Shown: positions 49,450 through 59,122 of the stretch, in pieces
Layout: each line of letters starts with the position of its first letter
How positions within the stretch are numbered: the stretch's first letter is position 1
NCBI GenBank assembly: GCA_031264295.1
Contig: JAISED010000063.1
Span: 18,909-82,908, forward strand
Direction: 5' to 3'
DNA: 64,000 nucleotides
Source of the DNA: Eubacteriales Family XIII. Incertae Sedis bacterium
Lineage (GTDB): Bacteria > Bacillota > Clostridia > Peptostreptococcales > Anaerovoracaceae
Program-made: the position numbers and the translations under genes
The notes under the pieces: model-generated
Seen by the model: the letters and a program-made list of their open reading frames with translations, nothing else
What the model was told of the DNA's origin: nothing
The model's database searches: none

Positions 49450-51938
49450 TTTCCGCGCCTTATATTTTCTGATGTGATTTGTTCAAGGAATTTATCAGCC
49501 CTATGTCTTTCTTCATCTAAAATCATATTTACTCGTTCGAAATCAACATGTCGCTCAAGTACGTCAAAGTCCTCAAAACTCAATATGTGTCTTTGCCCTT
49601 CGCCCAGCAAATCCAAAAACTCCGAAATTCTTCCTGAATAGCAATCCGGATAGACGCATATAGGCTCAGTGTTCAGATTCATCGAAAACGCAGTAGCGTG
49701 GAAAGAATCGGTCAATACATATTTCGCGTTATCAATCAGTGTTACAAATTCGAAGATCTTTGGCATCATCAAGCTCTTACCATTACGCAAAACATGGTCA
49801 AATCTAGTGCAGAACCTATACAATTTCAACCCCGTGCGTCTTGATAATTCTGCGGCGTACTTGTCGAGCATATGGCTCCTGTAGAGATTATATATCAGAA
49901 TATAATCGTCATTTATCTTGCTCGGCAGTGCGACAGAACGCCAGAACGACGCCGGCATGCACAATGTGGGATCCACTATCCGCAGACAATTGTCGTATCC
50001 GTATTGCTCCTTGAGTACACTCACTCCACTCTCTTCGCGCACAGAGATGGCGCAAAATCTGTCAATGTATTTCTTAGACTGTGTAATCTCATCTTCTGTA
50101 AATCTGATTTTACCAAAGCTTGAAGCAAACGCAAACTTGGGTTTATCTTCAGGCGCAAAACTCAGGTAAAATGCTGGTATGACGCCCCCGTTCCAACCAG
50201 TATTCCAGATTTGATCACTTCCGGAAAAATAAACGTCGGCACAGTCGTCAAAACTGTCAAAATCCGCATCTTTCAAGTATACCTGTTTTGTAAGATGAAG
50301 ATACTTTTTTCTAAATCCGCCGAAAAGATACCACCAGTAAACCAACGTAGGCAGTATTATAGGTATTTTAAGCGGATTGCCTTTGGTGAATATACGCATA
50401 AGCCCTAAGCCATAAGTATCTCGTCTGCGATAGTCAATGAATACCACGTCGTCATAATACTGTTTTAACTTTTCTTGTGTGGCAAAAGCCTGAAGTTGTG
50501 TTCCGTAGTTGCACACGTGATGTACAGTAATTACAGCTGCCATATATTCTGCTTCTTTTCCCTGCACTCTATCGCCTCCCTTCTCTGTATCTATACGTAT
50601 TGGCGAAACAAGTAAATGCGATTTGTAATATGCCGAGTAGGTGATGGCGCATGCGATTATATACGGGATGAATGTATAATGTTCATAAAGCGGATTCCCT
50701 GTGAAGCAATAAAGCAAGAAGAATATCTGCATACAAAACGAAAACGAAAGATGCTGTTTTTTCACGGCCTGATCCTCACGAACCAATAATTGATAAGTGT
50801 TCACAAGGGTTCTTATGAAAAACAGCATGAATACAGAAAAGCCTACAATTCCTGTTTCACACAGCAACTGAAGGTATACATTATGTACGTCAAAATGCCT
50901 ATCATACGTTAACAAATCGTAGTATGCGCCCCATCCTGCACCAAAAACGGGATTCTGCAAGAAAAGCTCCCAAGCCAGTGTCCAGAGTCCAATTCTCCCG
51001 TTAGAAAATGAATTCAAACTCGTATGCCCAAAAGGTGAAAATCGTCCTAAGCTTACAAACACTTGATTTACGATATTAACATCTCTAAAAATAAAATACG
51101 CAATCAATAGCATAGCAACCGCGCCAACAGACAATTTCAAAATCTTCCCTAGAATATCTGCTTTAGAATAAAACCAAAAATATGTGATCAATACTGCTGC
51201 AGTCGCAAATAGTAGAATACCTCGCTTTCCAGTGAGAAATACGGAAAAAAGTGTAATACTTATAATCAAAATTCCCATGACATTAACTCTTTTCTCAGCA
51301 GAAAAAAGATGTTTTGCGCATACTAACACGAGAGCGGTGCCAACAATCATCCCCATTGAAGAATAGTGATTGAAAACCCCCATCATATAGCCGCTATCTA
51401 CCATATCCATGCATACATTAAAACTATGTTCATTCAGATCATATAAATAAATCAAGCTATTACGGATGATGTCCGGCTTGAACCACAGGAAATAACCCAG
51501 CGCTATGTGTATGTAGGCATACCACCTCATCACATTTAAAGAAATTCCTTGCCATCCTTTGAGTCGAATCAATATCATGAAAAAAGTGATACCCGCGATC
51601 ATTATCATCACTTCACCGATCTTATTTCTGTATGTGAACAGATTTATGAAAATGAAAATCATCATAACAGCACAGAGAATTTCATTTGTTGTAATAACAA
51701 TAACAAACCTAGACTTGCCATTATATTTCACAAATAAAATCACAAATACGCACCCTGGGATTATAAGGAACAGTATACCTCTCAAGGTATCTCCCAATAT
51801 GGCTGCGCCCAATGAACCCAAGCCATACACCGCCAGCCATAGCACAAAGCATATGTACAATGGAAATGCATGATTATCCTTTGTGGCTATTGAAAATTCT
51901 TCTTTTATATGATCACTATGTTCCATTAAATGGTTCAA
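49437..51938 (-). CDS. Fusion of O-antigen ligase/polymerase and polysaccharide pyruvyl transferase
   Basis: The 833-residue ORF joins two proteins. Residues 1-440 form a Wzy/WaaL-type membrane protein with about 12 helices and the periplasmic segment FGAGWGAYYDLLTYDRHFDV followed by HNVYLQLLCETG. Residues 455-833 form a polysaccharide pyruvyl transferase (YMAAVITVHHVCNYGTQLQA, YFSGSDQIWN and TDSFHATAFSMNL), which adds pyruvate ketals from phosphoenolpyruvate. At the junction GGGAGGCG lies seven bases before an in-frame GTG (50567). The second protein may therefore also be made alone. The layout looks like a stop codon lost between two neighbouring genes. Confidence 0.85.
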   Translation of the reverse strand: MNHLMEHSDHIKEEFSIATKDNHAFPLYICFVLWLAVYGLGSLGAAILGDTLRGILFLIIPGCVFVILFVKYNGKSRFVIVITTNEILCAVMMIFIFINLFTYRNKIGEVMIMIAGITFFMILIRLKGWQGISLNVMRWYAYIHIALGYFLWFKPDIIRNSLIYLYDLNEHSFNVCMDMVDSGYMMGVFNHYSSMGMIVGTALVLVCAKHLFSAEKRVNVMGILIISITLFSVFLTGKRGILLFATAAVLITYFWFYSKADILGKILKLSVGAVAMLLIAYFIFRDVNIVNQVFVSLGRFSPFGHTSLNSFSNGRIGLWTLAWELFLQNPVFGAGWGAYYDLLTYDRHFDVHNVYLQLLCETGIVGFSVFMLFFIRTLVNTYQLLVREDQAVKKQHLSFSFCMQIFFLLYCFTGNPLYEHYTFIPYIIACAITYSAYYKSHLLVSPIRIDTEKGGDRVQGKEAEYMAAVITVHHVCNYGTQLQAFATQEKLKQYYDDVVFIDYRRRDTYGLGLMRIFTKGNPLKIPIILPTLVYWWYLFGGFRKKYLHLTKQVYLKDADFDSFDDCADVYFSGSDQIWNTGWNGGVIPAFYLSFAPEDKPKFAFASSFGKIRFTEDEITQSKKYIDRFCAISVREESGVSVLKEQYGYDNCLRIVDPTLCMPASFWRSVALPSKINDDYILIYNLYRSHMLDKYAAELSRRTGLKLYRFCTRFDHVLRNGKSLMMPKIFEFVTLIDNAKYVLTDSFHATAFSMNLNTEPICVYPDCYSGRISEFLDLLGEGQRHILSFEDFDVLERHVDFERVNMILDEERHRADKFLEQITSENIRRGKWNQ

Positions 51939-51973
51939 GGATTTTCTCTCTTTCTGTCAATTCATTGGTTCCC

Positions 51974-53023
51974 TCAATGTATCAACCAATATCGGAGCTT
52001 ATACATAAAATTTAACATAAAAAAACAGTGTAACTTGATAAATATCAGTACAATGGCGTGAATGGGGCGTAGCTCACGCACTTTCACACTTTTTATGGAT
52101 TTTTTTATCCACGGCCTATTTTCTATATACTCAAAAAACTCATCTCGCCTTAATCTATATGGTTTGGGATTGTATGGATGGAAAAAATATATCCTATTGC
52201 AATCACTCTGTAATGAAGAAAGTGTGATTATGTCGAAATTCATTTCATTTCTCTTGATTTCATCACACAGACGAGACGAAATACGCTTATCAATATATGT
52301 TTTATACGTACTTACCCATTCAATAATCCTGGGATTATACATTTTGCTAACTGAAGCTATATGTATCCGATGGTGATAGTAGTATGTATCAAAACAGTCC
52401 ACATTGGGATATTTTACAAGCGCATCCAACATAAATAATCTATCTTCCGCCATCCATAATCGGGGTTCAAATCTCATTTTATGCCTAGCTATAAATTCTC
52501 TGGAGAATAGCTTTCCCCACGGAGAAGACATTTCGTTGGACTCTTTATATTTATTTGGCAGCAACAAGCGCCAGCATAGTTCTTCATAAGAAGCCGTCTG
52601 CAACACGCCTTTCAACCCCTTGCAAGCAACTTTTTTATTATTTTCATAATCGGCAAAAATTAACACATCATACAAGCTCTGCGTATACGGCGCCAACATC
52701 TCATAATAGTTCTTCTCGACCCAGTCGTCCGCGTCCACAAAACATAACCATTTACCCTTCGCCGCTGCAATGCCGTTATTCCTCGCCACAGACACACCCT
52801 GATTCTCCTGATGTATGACGCTAATCCTATCATCCCTGCTTGCGTATTCATCACAAATCACACCACAGTTATCCGGAGATCCATCGTCCACCAGTATAAT
52901 CTCAACAGGCGTATTCCGAACCGCAATGAGGCTTTCTATGCATATTCTGAGATAGTTTTCACTGATTTTATAAACCGGCACAATAACACTGATATCAACA
53001 GTTTTTGTTCCTTTTGTTTCCAT
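51974..53023 (-). CDS. Family 2 glycosyltransferase (copy A)
   Basis: This 349-residue GT-A enzyme begins DISVIVPVYKISENYLRICI, with EIILVDDGSPDNCG and the metal-binding FVDADDW, all standard for GT2. The C-terminal 120 residues hold a hydrophobic stretch that may touch the membrane. It adds a sugar from a nucleotide donor to the growing lipid-linked repeat unit. Copy B lies immediately upstream with the same length and nearly the same N-terminal half. The two differ more in the acceptor-binding half, so they may add related sugars at different positions. Confidence 0.9.
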   Translation of the reverse strand: METKGTKTVDISVIVPVYKISENYLRICIESLIAVRNTPVEIILVDDGSPDNCGVICDEYASRDDRISVIHQENQGVSVARNNGIAAAKGKWLCFVDADDWVEKNYYEMLAPYTQSLYDVLIFADYENNKKVACKGLKGVLQTASYEELCWRLLLPNKYKESNEMSSPWGKLFSREFIARHKMRFEPRLWMAEDRLFMLDALVKYPNVDCFDTYYYHHRIHIASVSKMYNPRIIEWVSTYKTYIDKRISSRLCDEIKRNEMNFDIITLSSLQSDCNRIYFFHPYNPKPYRLRRDEFFEYIENRPWIKKSIKSVKVRELRPIHAIVLIFIKLHCFFMLNFMYKLRYWLIH

Positions 53024-53129
53024 ATACTAACCTGCTCACGCTCTCATTTGCACCATGAATCTGTTCTTATCAGTATTGTAATTTCACCGATAACTTCATC
53101 ATAAAAAATATTGTGTTCTTTTTCGCACA

Positions 53130-54179
53130 TCAATGCGCCAACCAATACCGAACCTTATACATAAAATTTAACATGAAGAACCAGCGCAGCTTAATAAGTA
53201 ACAGTATAAAGGTATGAGGGCAACGCAGTTCACGCACTTTTACATTTTTTATGGCTTTTTTCATTTGCGATTCTGTTATATGCTCCAAAAACTCATCTCG
53301 TCTTAGTTTATAAGACTTCGTATTATCTATGTGGAAAAAATATATCCTATTGCACTCGCTCTGCAATAATGAAAGAGTGAGTATATCGAAATTCAGCTCG
53401 TTTTTCTTGCTTTCATAAGGCGTATAAAGTGAAATACGCTTATATATATATGTTTTATATGCATTTGCCCATTCAAAGATGTCAGGATTATAACTTCTGC
53501 AGACTGAAAGCATATGTATTCGATAGTGATAATAGTATACATCAAAATGATCCATTTTTGGAGATTTTATAAACACATCTAACATAAACATACCATCTTC
53601 ACGCATCCATAATCCCGGTTCGAATCTGATTTTATGCTTTGCTATAAATTCTCTGGAAAACAATTTATAGCATTGCGCACATATCTGACCTGATACTTTA
53701 TACTTATTTAACAATACCCAGCGCCAGCATAAATCCTCATAAGAGACTGTCTGAAGCAGCGTTTTTAACTCCTCACTATGCACCTTTTTGTTATTCATAT
53801 AACAGCCAAACATTATCACATCACATAAGCTTTGTGTATACGGCGCCAACATTTCATAATAGTCCCATTCGACCCAATCGTCCGCATCCACAAAGCATAG
53901 CCATTTCCCTTTCGCCGCCGCCATACCGTTATTCCGCGCTGCGGATACGCCCATGTTCACTTGATGTATAACGCGGATCCTATCATCCCTGCCCGCATAT
54001 TCATCACAGATCTCACCACAGTTATCCGGCGAACCGTCGTCAACCAGTATGACCTCGACAGGCGTATCCTTAACTGCAATAAGGCTCTCTATGCATGTCC
54101 TGAGGTAATTTTCATTGATCATATAAATCGGTACAATGACGCTTATATCAGCGGTTTCTGTTCCCACAACATTGACCAT
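53130..54179 (-). CDS. Family 2 glycosyltransferase (copy B, tandem paralogue)
   Basis: This 349-residue GT2 enzyme is closely related to copy A. DISVIVPIYMINENYLRTCI, EVILVDDGSPDNCG and FVDADDW are conserved. The divergent region lies after about residue 120. The two genes are 106 bases apart, the largest gap inside the operon, and probably arose by tandem duplication. Linkage and sugar cannot be read from the sequence. Confidence 0.9.
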   Translation of the reverse strand: MVNVVGTETADISVIVPIYMINENYLRTCIESLIAVKDTPVEVILVDDGSPDNCGEICDEYAGRDDRIRVIHQVNMGVSAARNNGMAAAKGKWLCFVDADDWVEWDYYEMLAPYTQSLCDVIMFGCYMNNKKVHSEELKTLLQTVSYEDLCWRWVLLNKYKVSGQICAQCYKLFSREFIAKHKIRFEPGLWMREDGMFMLDVFIKSPKMDHFDVYYYHYRIHMLSVCRSYNPDIFEWANAYKTYIYKRISLYTPYESKKNELNFDILTLSLLQSECNRIYFFHIDNTKSYKLRRDEFLEHITESQMKKAIKNVKVRELRCPHTFILLLIKLRWFFMLNFMYKVRYWLAH

Positions 54180-54210
54180 CCCTTCACTTTACCCATGAAT
54201 CAGATCTTAT

Positions 54211-55749
54211 TCAGCGGCTCATCTTCTTTTTCAATTCAACTACAACACCTGTAATAACTTTAACCTTCAACAACACTAAAAGCCCTCCATACAAAATCAC
54301 AGCAATGCCCACAATTATCACAGTCCAAAACAGGCACTGCATATAAGCTCCGTTCATGATCGGAGTATTACGGATCGCGAACCATACGAACACACCCATA
54401 GTTGCGCTCGCAAAAGTTATTTTTGCAAGCTCCGGAACTTGTTCGCGCAAGCCGAGCGCCCCTACTGTCTTGCGGAACATAATCACCAGTAATATAGTGT
54501 ATAGCATACTAGTAACACTGGTTCCAAGAGCAAGTCCTCTATGCTGAAATGTTCCGATGAGCGATAGTTTAAGCGCGATTCCTCCTGCTACGGATATAGC
54601 TGACAGGATCGCAGGAATCTTCGCTTGTTTCATAGCATGGAATCCCCTTATAAAAAGCGGCGAGAAATTAGTTGCTAAAATGCTCAGCGCGTACATTTGC
54701 AGGCATTCTGCAGTACGCTGGGTATCCTCCGGCTCAAAGGCGCCGCGTTCCAACAGGATTTGCACTATGGGCTTAGCTATCAGCACCATCCCGACAGTTA
54801 GCGGCAAAAGCATAGGCGTTAATGTTATCACCCATCTTATCAGATGCTTTTTCAAGGCTGAAATGTTATCTTCCGCCGCAAGTTCAGACATTCGCGGAAA
54901 TAATGCTATAGTCACCGCCGAACCGACAAGCTCGGTTACAACGTTGTTGAGTTTAGAAGAGTAACTGAGCGTAGCAACAGTACCGGAGACGAGCGATGCA
55001 GCGAGATTTTTGTCTATAATTTGATTAATCTCCAACACTGCAGCAGCGAGTGTGATCGGCAGCATCAATTTCAACATGTTTCTAATATGCTCATCGCGAA
55101 AATCAATACGCGGATAATATCGAAGACCCTTTTTTTTGCAAAATACAACTAATACTGCCATAGACGCAATATTACCAATCATGACGCCAATGCCCAGAAG
55201 GATCAAACTCTCAGTAAATTTGCCCAAAATTATCGAAATAACTGCACAGAAATTGATCAAAGCGTCGGATGCTATCGCAACAAAGAAAATTTTCTTAATC
55301 TGCAAATATGCCCTGAAAATCCCAATCAGTAACATCGGAATCGCCGACCAAACCATCACTTGCAATAATTTTGACGCTAGATCAAATGCGTCCGGAGCCA
55401 GTTTGGACGCAAATATGTATACCAAGGCTTGCGGGAACAGTGTGAATATGAACGCGAAAATAAATCCGACAATAAATAGCATTGTAAGCAAACTGCTTGT
55501 AAACTGGTTTTTATCGCCATTGTGACTGGCACACTGCGGAATATATGTCGCTGTTACCGCATTGCCGATAACCAGTAGTATGACACTTGGGACAGTCGTT
55601 GCAATGATGTAAGCATCGGATACTGTTCCGGCGCCGTACGCCGCCGCGAGGACAATTTCACGTATAAGACCCAGAATCCGCAGCAGTATCGTAGCGGCGG
55701 ACACCGCCATGGACGCGCGAAGTATATTGTATTTTACGGGCTTTGGCAT
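54211..55749 (-). CDS. murJ: MurJ/MviN-type lipid-linked oligosaccharide flippase
   Basis: This 512-residue membrane protein with about 14 helices belongs to the MOP superfamily. The N-terminal ASMAVSAATILLRILGLIRE and AAAYGAGTVSDAYIIATTVP are typical of MurJ/MviN, and LIAKPIVQILLERGAFEPED is the later signature. MurJ flips lipid II. In a polysaccharide operon the same type of protein is probably used to flip the lipid-linked repeat unit. No Wzx of another type is in the window. It is two bases from the next gene upstream. Confidence 0.88.
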   Translation of the reverse strand: MPKPVKYNILRASMAVSAATILLRILGLIREIVLAAAYGAGTVSDAYIIATTVPSVILLVIGNAVTATYIPQCASHNGDKNQFTSSLLTMLFIVGFIFAFIFTLFPQALVYIFASKLAPDAFDLASKLLQVMVWSAIPMLLIGIFRAYLQIKKIFFVAIASDALINFCAVISIILGKFTESLILLGIGVMIGNIASMAVLVVFCKKKGLRYYPRIDFRDEHIRNMLKLMLPITLAAAVLEINQIIDKNLAASLVSGTVATLSYSSKLNNVVTELVGSAVTIALFPRMSELAAEDNISALKKHLIRWVITLTPMLLPLTVGMVLIAKPIVQILLERGAFEPEDTQRTAECLQMYALSILATNFSPLFIRGFHAMKQAKIPAILSAISVAGGIALKLSLIGTFQHRGLALGTSVTSMLYTILLVIMFRKTVGALGLREQVPELAKITFASATMGVFVWFAIRNTPIMNGAYMQCLFWTVIIVGIAVILYGGLLVLLKVKVITGVVVELKKKMSR

Positions 55750-55751
55750 TA

Positions 55752-56852
55752 TTAAATACCTCTACTATTACCTTTAAATAATATCGCTGAAAAATAGGCA
55801 AGCGATATGTTCATCAGTATCGAGTCTGTATAGCTCTCTGAAAGCGAATAAACAGAATAGCAGATCATTATCAATGTTTCATGAGCCATTTTCATTTTAT
55901 TGAATCTATATAGTAATACTGTATTGAGCATGATGAACAGCAAAAAAAATATAGCGCCGTCAGTATATAATATATTAATGTAACCAAAGTCTGTCTCCAC
56001 GCCATAGTTCCCAAATAAGGATATATTTTGATCATTGATTACTGCGGCTGAAGTGATAAATCTAGACGACAAAGTTCCAAAGCTGCTTAACCACTCTATT
56101 TGATTTATCAAATAACAAATTACAATACTTACCAGTGATAAAATAAGAAACGCATTTTTCCCTATAATATCAACAAACCATCGCCAAATCATTTTAGTCC
56201 CTTTAAATTTCAGTAAGTACCCTATTATTATGACGCCGGTACACATTATAAACCCGGTTCGGGAATATGTAAAACCGTATAATAATGCATTCCCTAACAT
56301 TAAAAGCAGATAATGTAAAAACTTCAAGGCATCTTTATATGATAGTACACAAAAAACTATAATGCAAAATAAAGTGTAATGTGTACTATTTGGCTGTCCA
56401 TACCCTAACGCGTATCTGACAGTCATCTCGTCCGCTTCATATCTGATAATTTTCTCCATGTCTGTAATGCCCAAAAGCGACTTGGATATCGTATATATGA
56501 ATAAACCCAGTTTGATCCAAAAACTTCGCAGGAAAAGCGTATCCATGTCAATGTTCTTCATACATGAAATTGTAATAACGGTCAAGAGCGCTGTCGTCTC
56601 TTTTGTAAAAAGCATATTTATAATACCTAACATAAACAGTGGGATAACAATGCAAAGTTCCATTCTGCTCCACCTTGTTGATATAAGTTTCAATAATGCA
56701 AATGGAATAGCGCACCAGGTCATCATTCGCATGGCCGGAATCTTGGAGGTATACCCCAGGCCCTTCCCCAGCAATAAAATAAGCCAGAAGATGTAAAAAC
56801 ATGTATTCCCAACTACCACGCGCCTGCAAGGCAGTTTTATCATTGTATTCAT
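55752..56852 (-). CDS. Polysaccharide polymerase-like membrane protein (Wzy type)
   Basis: This 366-residue protein has about ten hydrophobic segments and little else conserved. It includes ALLYGFTYSRTGFIMCTGVI and a long external loop (LINQIEWLSSFGTLSSRFIT). Shape and position between a flippase and glycosyltransferases fit a Wzy/EpsG-like polymerase that joins repeat units outside the membrane. Together with the ligase domain at 49437 the operon holds two proteins of this general type. One may polymerise and the other attach the chain. Confidence 0.65.
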   Translation of the reverse strand: MNTMIKLPCRRVVVGNTCFYIFWLILLLGKGLGYTSKIPAMRMMTWCAIPFALLKLISTRWSRMELCIVIPLFMLGIINMLFTKETTALLTVITISCMKNIDMDTLFLRSFWIKLGLFIYTISKSLLGITDMEKIIRYEADEMTVRYALGYGQPNSTHYTLFCIIVFCVLSYKDALKFLHYLLLMLGNALLYGFTYSRTGFIMCTGVIIIGYLLKFKGTKMIWRWFVDIIGKNAFLILSLVSIVICYLINQIEWLSSFGTLSSRFITSAAVINDQNISLFGNYGVETDFGYINILYTDGAIFFLLFIMLNTVLLYRFNKMKMAHETLIMICYSVYSLSESYTDSILMNISLAYFSAILFKGNSRGI

Positions 56853-56874
56853 TACATCGCTTCCTTTACGATCA

Positions 56875-58023
56875 TTATGCTAAACTTGCGTATATATCAA
56901 TGAATTTTTCCGCCATCACGTCCCAGGTAAACTCTTCGCGAACTGTCTTGTTTGCATTCGTGGAAATCAATTCTCTCTTAGATTGATTATGTAACAGTTC
57001 CCATATAGCGTCTACCCATTCATCACAATCAAAGCTATCAATAACTATTCCATTCTCACCATTTGTTATCAGGATATCTGAGCCGCCGTTTCTAGTCGTC
57101 ACTACAGGTATGCCGAAATACATGGCTTCGAGCAACACCATGCCAAATATATCATAAATAGTTGGAAGTAAAAAAACATCACAAGCACAATATACGTCCT
57201 TTAGCTGACTTTGCTCCATCTTATCCACATAAAATATCGAATCACAGACGCCTGCCTTCTCCGCGTAATCAAAGCATTGTTTGACATAATCCACCTCGCC
57301 GCCGCCTATGATCACTAGACTGATATCCGGTTCTCTGTCACGGATATGGCTGAATATATCAAGCAAGAACAATATATTCCTACGCGGCTCCAATTTGCCG
57401 ATATATAGTAGTTTTCGTGTATCCAGATCAGCGATCATTGAAATAAATTCACACACAGTATTATTCGCTGTGTATGCGCCATGCAACTGCTCAAGATCTA
57501 GGCCCACCCCCATAGTATAGATTCGCGAAATACCTTTACTCTGCAGAAATTCCGTTGCGAGCTTGCTTTTAGTTATAAAAGGCGTGTTGTTTTGAATATA
57601 CGTTTTTAGGCATAAGAAGTCCGCCACTTTAGTCCTGAGATAATATCCTTTATTAAAATCACAGTGGTACGGGCCATGATAAACAAGCACCTTGCCGGGG
57701 AAGCGCCTAGCAAGCCGCCATGTTTCAATCTGATTATACTCCGCCGATTGAATAACATCATATCTCTCAGCAAGTGCGTTTAGCCCAATGAAAAATCCGT
57801 AGTCTAAAATATCAATGCCTCCAATGTAATAAACTTTAAAAGACTTACCTTCATCAAACCATATATCAGACACGCTATTTTTTTTGCCGCCAAAAAAAAC
57901 CACATCGCAGGTGCATCCCTTTTTATTCAATGCCTTTGCTAAACCGATCTCTTGGCTGTTATACGTATTTATCAATTGGCTGCTAACTCCAATGGCTGAC
58001 GTCCTTACAATCAGTATTTTCAT
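56875..58023 (-). CDS. Family 4 glycosyltransferase (copy 1)
   Basis: This is a 382-residue GT-B enzyme. The C-terminal donor domain shows KLLYIGKLEPRRNILFLLDI and DVFLLPTIYDIFGMVLLEAM, with the E-x7-E motif. PVVTTRNGGSDILITNGENG follows. The N-terminal domain has KILIVRTSAIGVSSQLINTY. It is soluble or membrane-associated and adds one sugar of the repeat unit with retention of configuration. The gene starts six bases after the radical SAM gene. Confidence 0.9.
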   Translation of the reverse strand: MKILIVRTSAIGVSSQLINTYNSQEIGLAKALNKKGCTCDVVFFGGKKNSVSDIWFDEGKSFKVYYIGGIDILDYGFFIGLNALAERYDVIQSAEYNQIETWRLARRFPGKVLVYHGPYHCDFNKGYYLRTKVADFLCLKTYIQNNTPFITKSKLATEFLQSKGISRIYTMGVGLDLEQLHGAYTANNTVCEFISMIADLDTRKLLYIGKLEPRRNILFLLDIFSHIRDREPDISLVIIGGGEVDYVKQCFDYAEKAGVCDSIFYVDKMEQSQLKDVYCACDVFLLPTIYDIFGMVLLEAMYFGIPVVTTRNGGSDILITNGENGIVIDSFDCDEWVDAIWELLHNQSKRELISTNANKTVREEFTWDVMAEKFIDIYASLA

Positions 58024-58029
58024 ACACGC

Positions 58030-59109
58030 TTACTCCTGTTCGCACTGCATCTCACAGGTACTGCATCTATCCAACTCCGCCTTGCTGACCCTGCCGTCAC
58101 GAAAATCGCGTACAATGCGATTCTCGTACATCGAATATTTTTTGCTTTTCCAGAACCGCAAAAGCTTATGTCTGACAACCCACAAAGCGGGAATCCAGAT
58201 ATACTTTCTCATCGCCGGGGAAACCGAACCGATCATCCAGCAGTTACGCTCACATGTTCTGACATTCCTGCGAACAGATTCAGCCTGATCGCTGTTCCAA
58301 AGTTCATCCCATAACTGGGTATTCAGGTTGCCCATAATCTCTTTTTTTTCAGTCCCGTTGCAGGGCATCACATCGCTGTACGGGTCAACAAAGAATGTGT
58401 CAAATGCCATATTGCAAGGAAGCAACCGCTTCCGGCTGTAAATATAGTTAACCAATCCGTGGTTGAAGTACGCTCTAAACCACTTCTTGGGACTATTCGA
58501 CTTTAAAAGTTCATTTATTAGATCCTCAAAATGCCTGGCAACCATCGGACGATCATGTATGATATTTTTCGACTCCACAAAATAGAAACTGTTGTGCAAA
58601 GATGCAGTGGCAAACTCCATATTCAGTTCATCGGAAAGCCTGTACAGTGCGACAAGATCTTGAGCGTTCATATCCTGAACAGTCATACCAAATCCGACGT
58701 CTCTCATCCCCATTTCAACAAGCTTCTTCAGTGTGTCATACCCTCGCTTATAGCCGTCCTCAAGACCGCGAATCTTATTATTTGCCGCCTCTAAACCTTC
58801 AATAGAAATACGAATACCGACATCCGGAAACTCCTTGCATAAATCCACAATACGATCAGTAAAAAACCCGTTTGTAGAAATGACAATACGATCACTTTTC
58901 TTGTAAATCTCTCGAGTGATCTCTTTCATATCTTCTCTTATAAACGGCTCACCGCCTGTAATGTTTGTAAAATACATCCGCGGCAATTTCCTTATTGTCT
59001 CAACCGAAATCTCATCCTTTGGTTCAGACGGACGTTTATATCTGCTGCACATATTGCAACGCGCGTTGCACCGATATGTAACAATAACCGTACCATTTAA
59101 CTTCTTCAT
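58030..59109 (-). CDS. Radical SAM protein with C-terminal cysteine clusters
   Basis: This 359-residue enzyme begins VTYRCNARCNMCSRYKRPSE, giving the CX3CX2C site for the SAM-cleaving [4Fe-4S] cluster. TNITGGEPFIREDMKEI is the GGE motif. A SPASM-like region follows with DPYSDVMPCNGTEKKEIMGN, CERNCW and a final CSTCEMQC, so auxiliary clusters are likely. It sits inside the polysaccharide operon between a glycosyltransferase and an ATP-grasp gene. It may modify a sugar or an attached amino acid, or make an unusual precursor. The substrate cannot be named. Confidence 0.85.
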   Translation of the reverse strand: MKKLNGTVIVTYRCNARCNMCSRYKRPSEPKDEISVETIRKLPRMYFTNITGGEPFIREDMKEITREIYKKSDRIVISTNGFFTDRIVDLCKEFPDVGIRISIEGLEAANNKIRGLEDGYKRGYDTLKKLVEMGMRDVGFGMTVQDMNAQDLVALYRLSDELNMEFATASLHNSFYFVESKNIIHDRPMVARHFEDLINELLKSNSPKKWFRAYFNHGLVNYIYSRKRLLPCNMAFDTFFVDPYSDVMPCNGTEKKEIMGNLNTQLWDELWNSDQAESVRRNVRTCERNCWMIGSVSPAMRKYIWIPALWVVRHKLLRFWKSKKYSMYENRIVRDFRDGRVSKAELDRCSTCEMQCEQE

Positions 59110-59122
59110 CTGTTGTTCTGCC

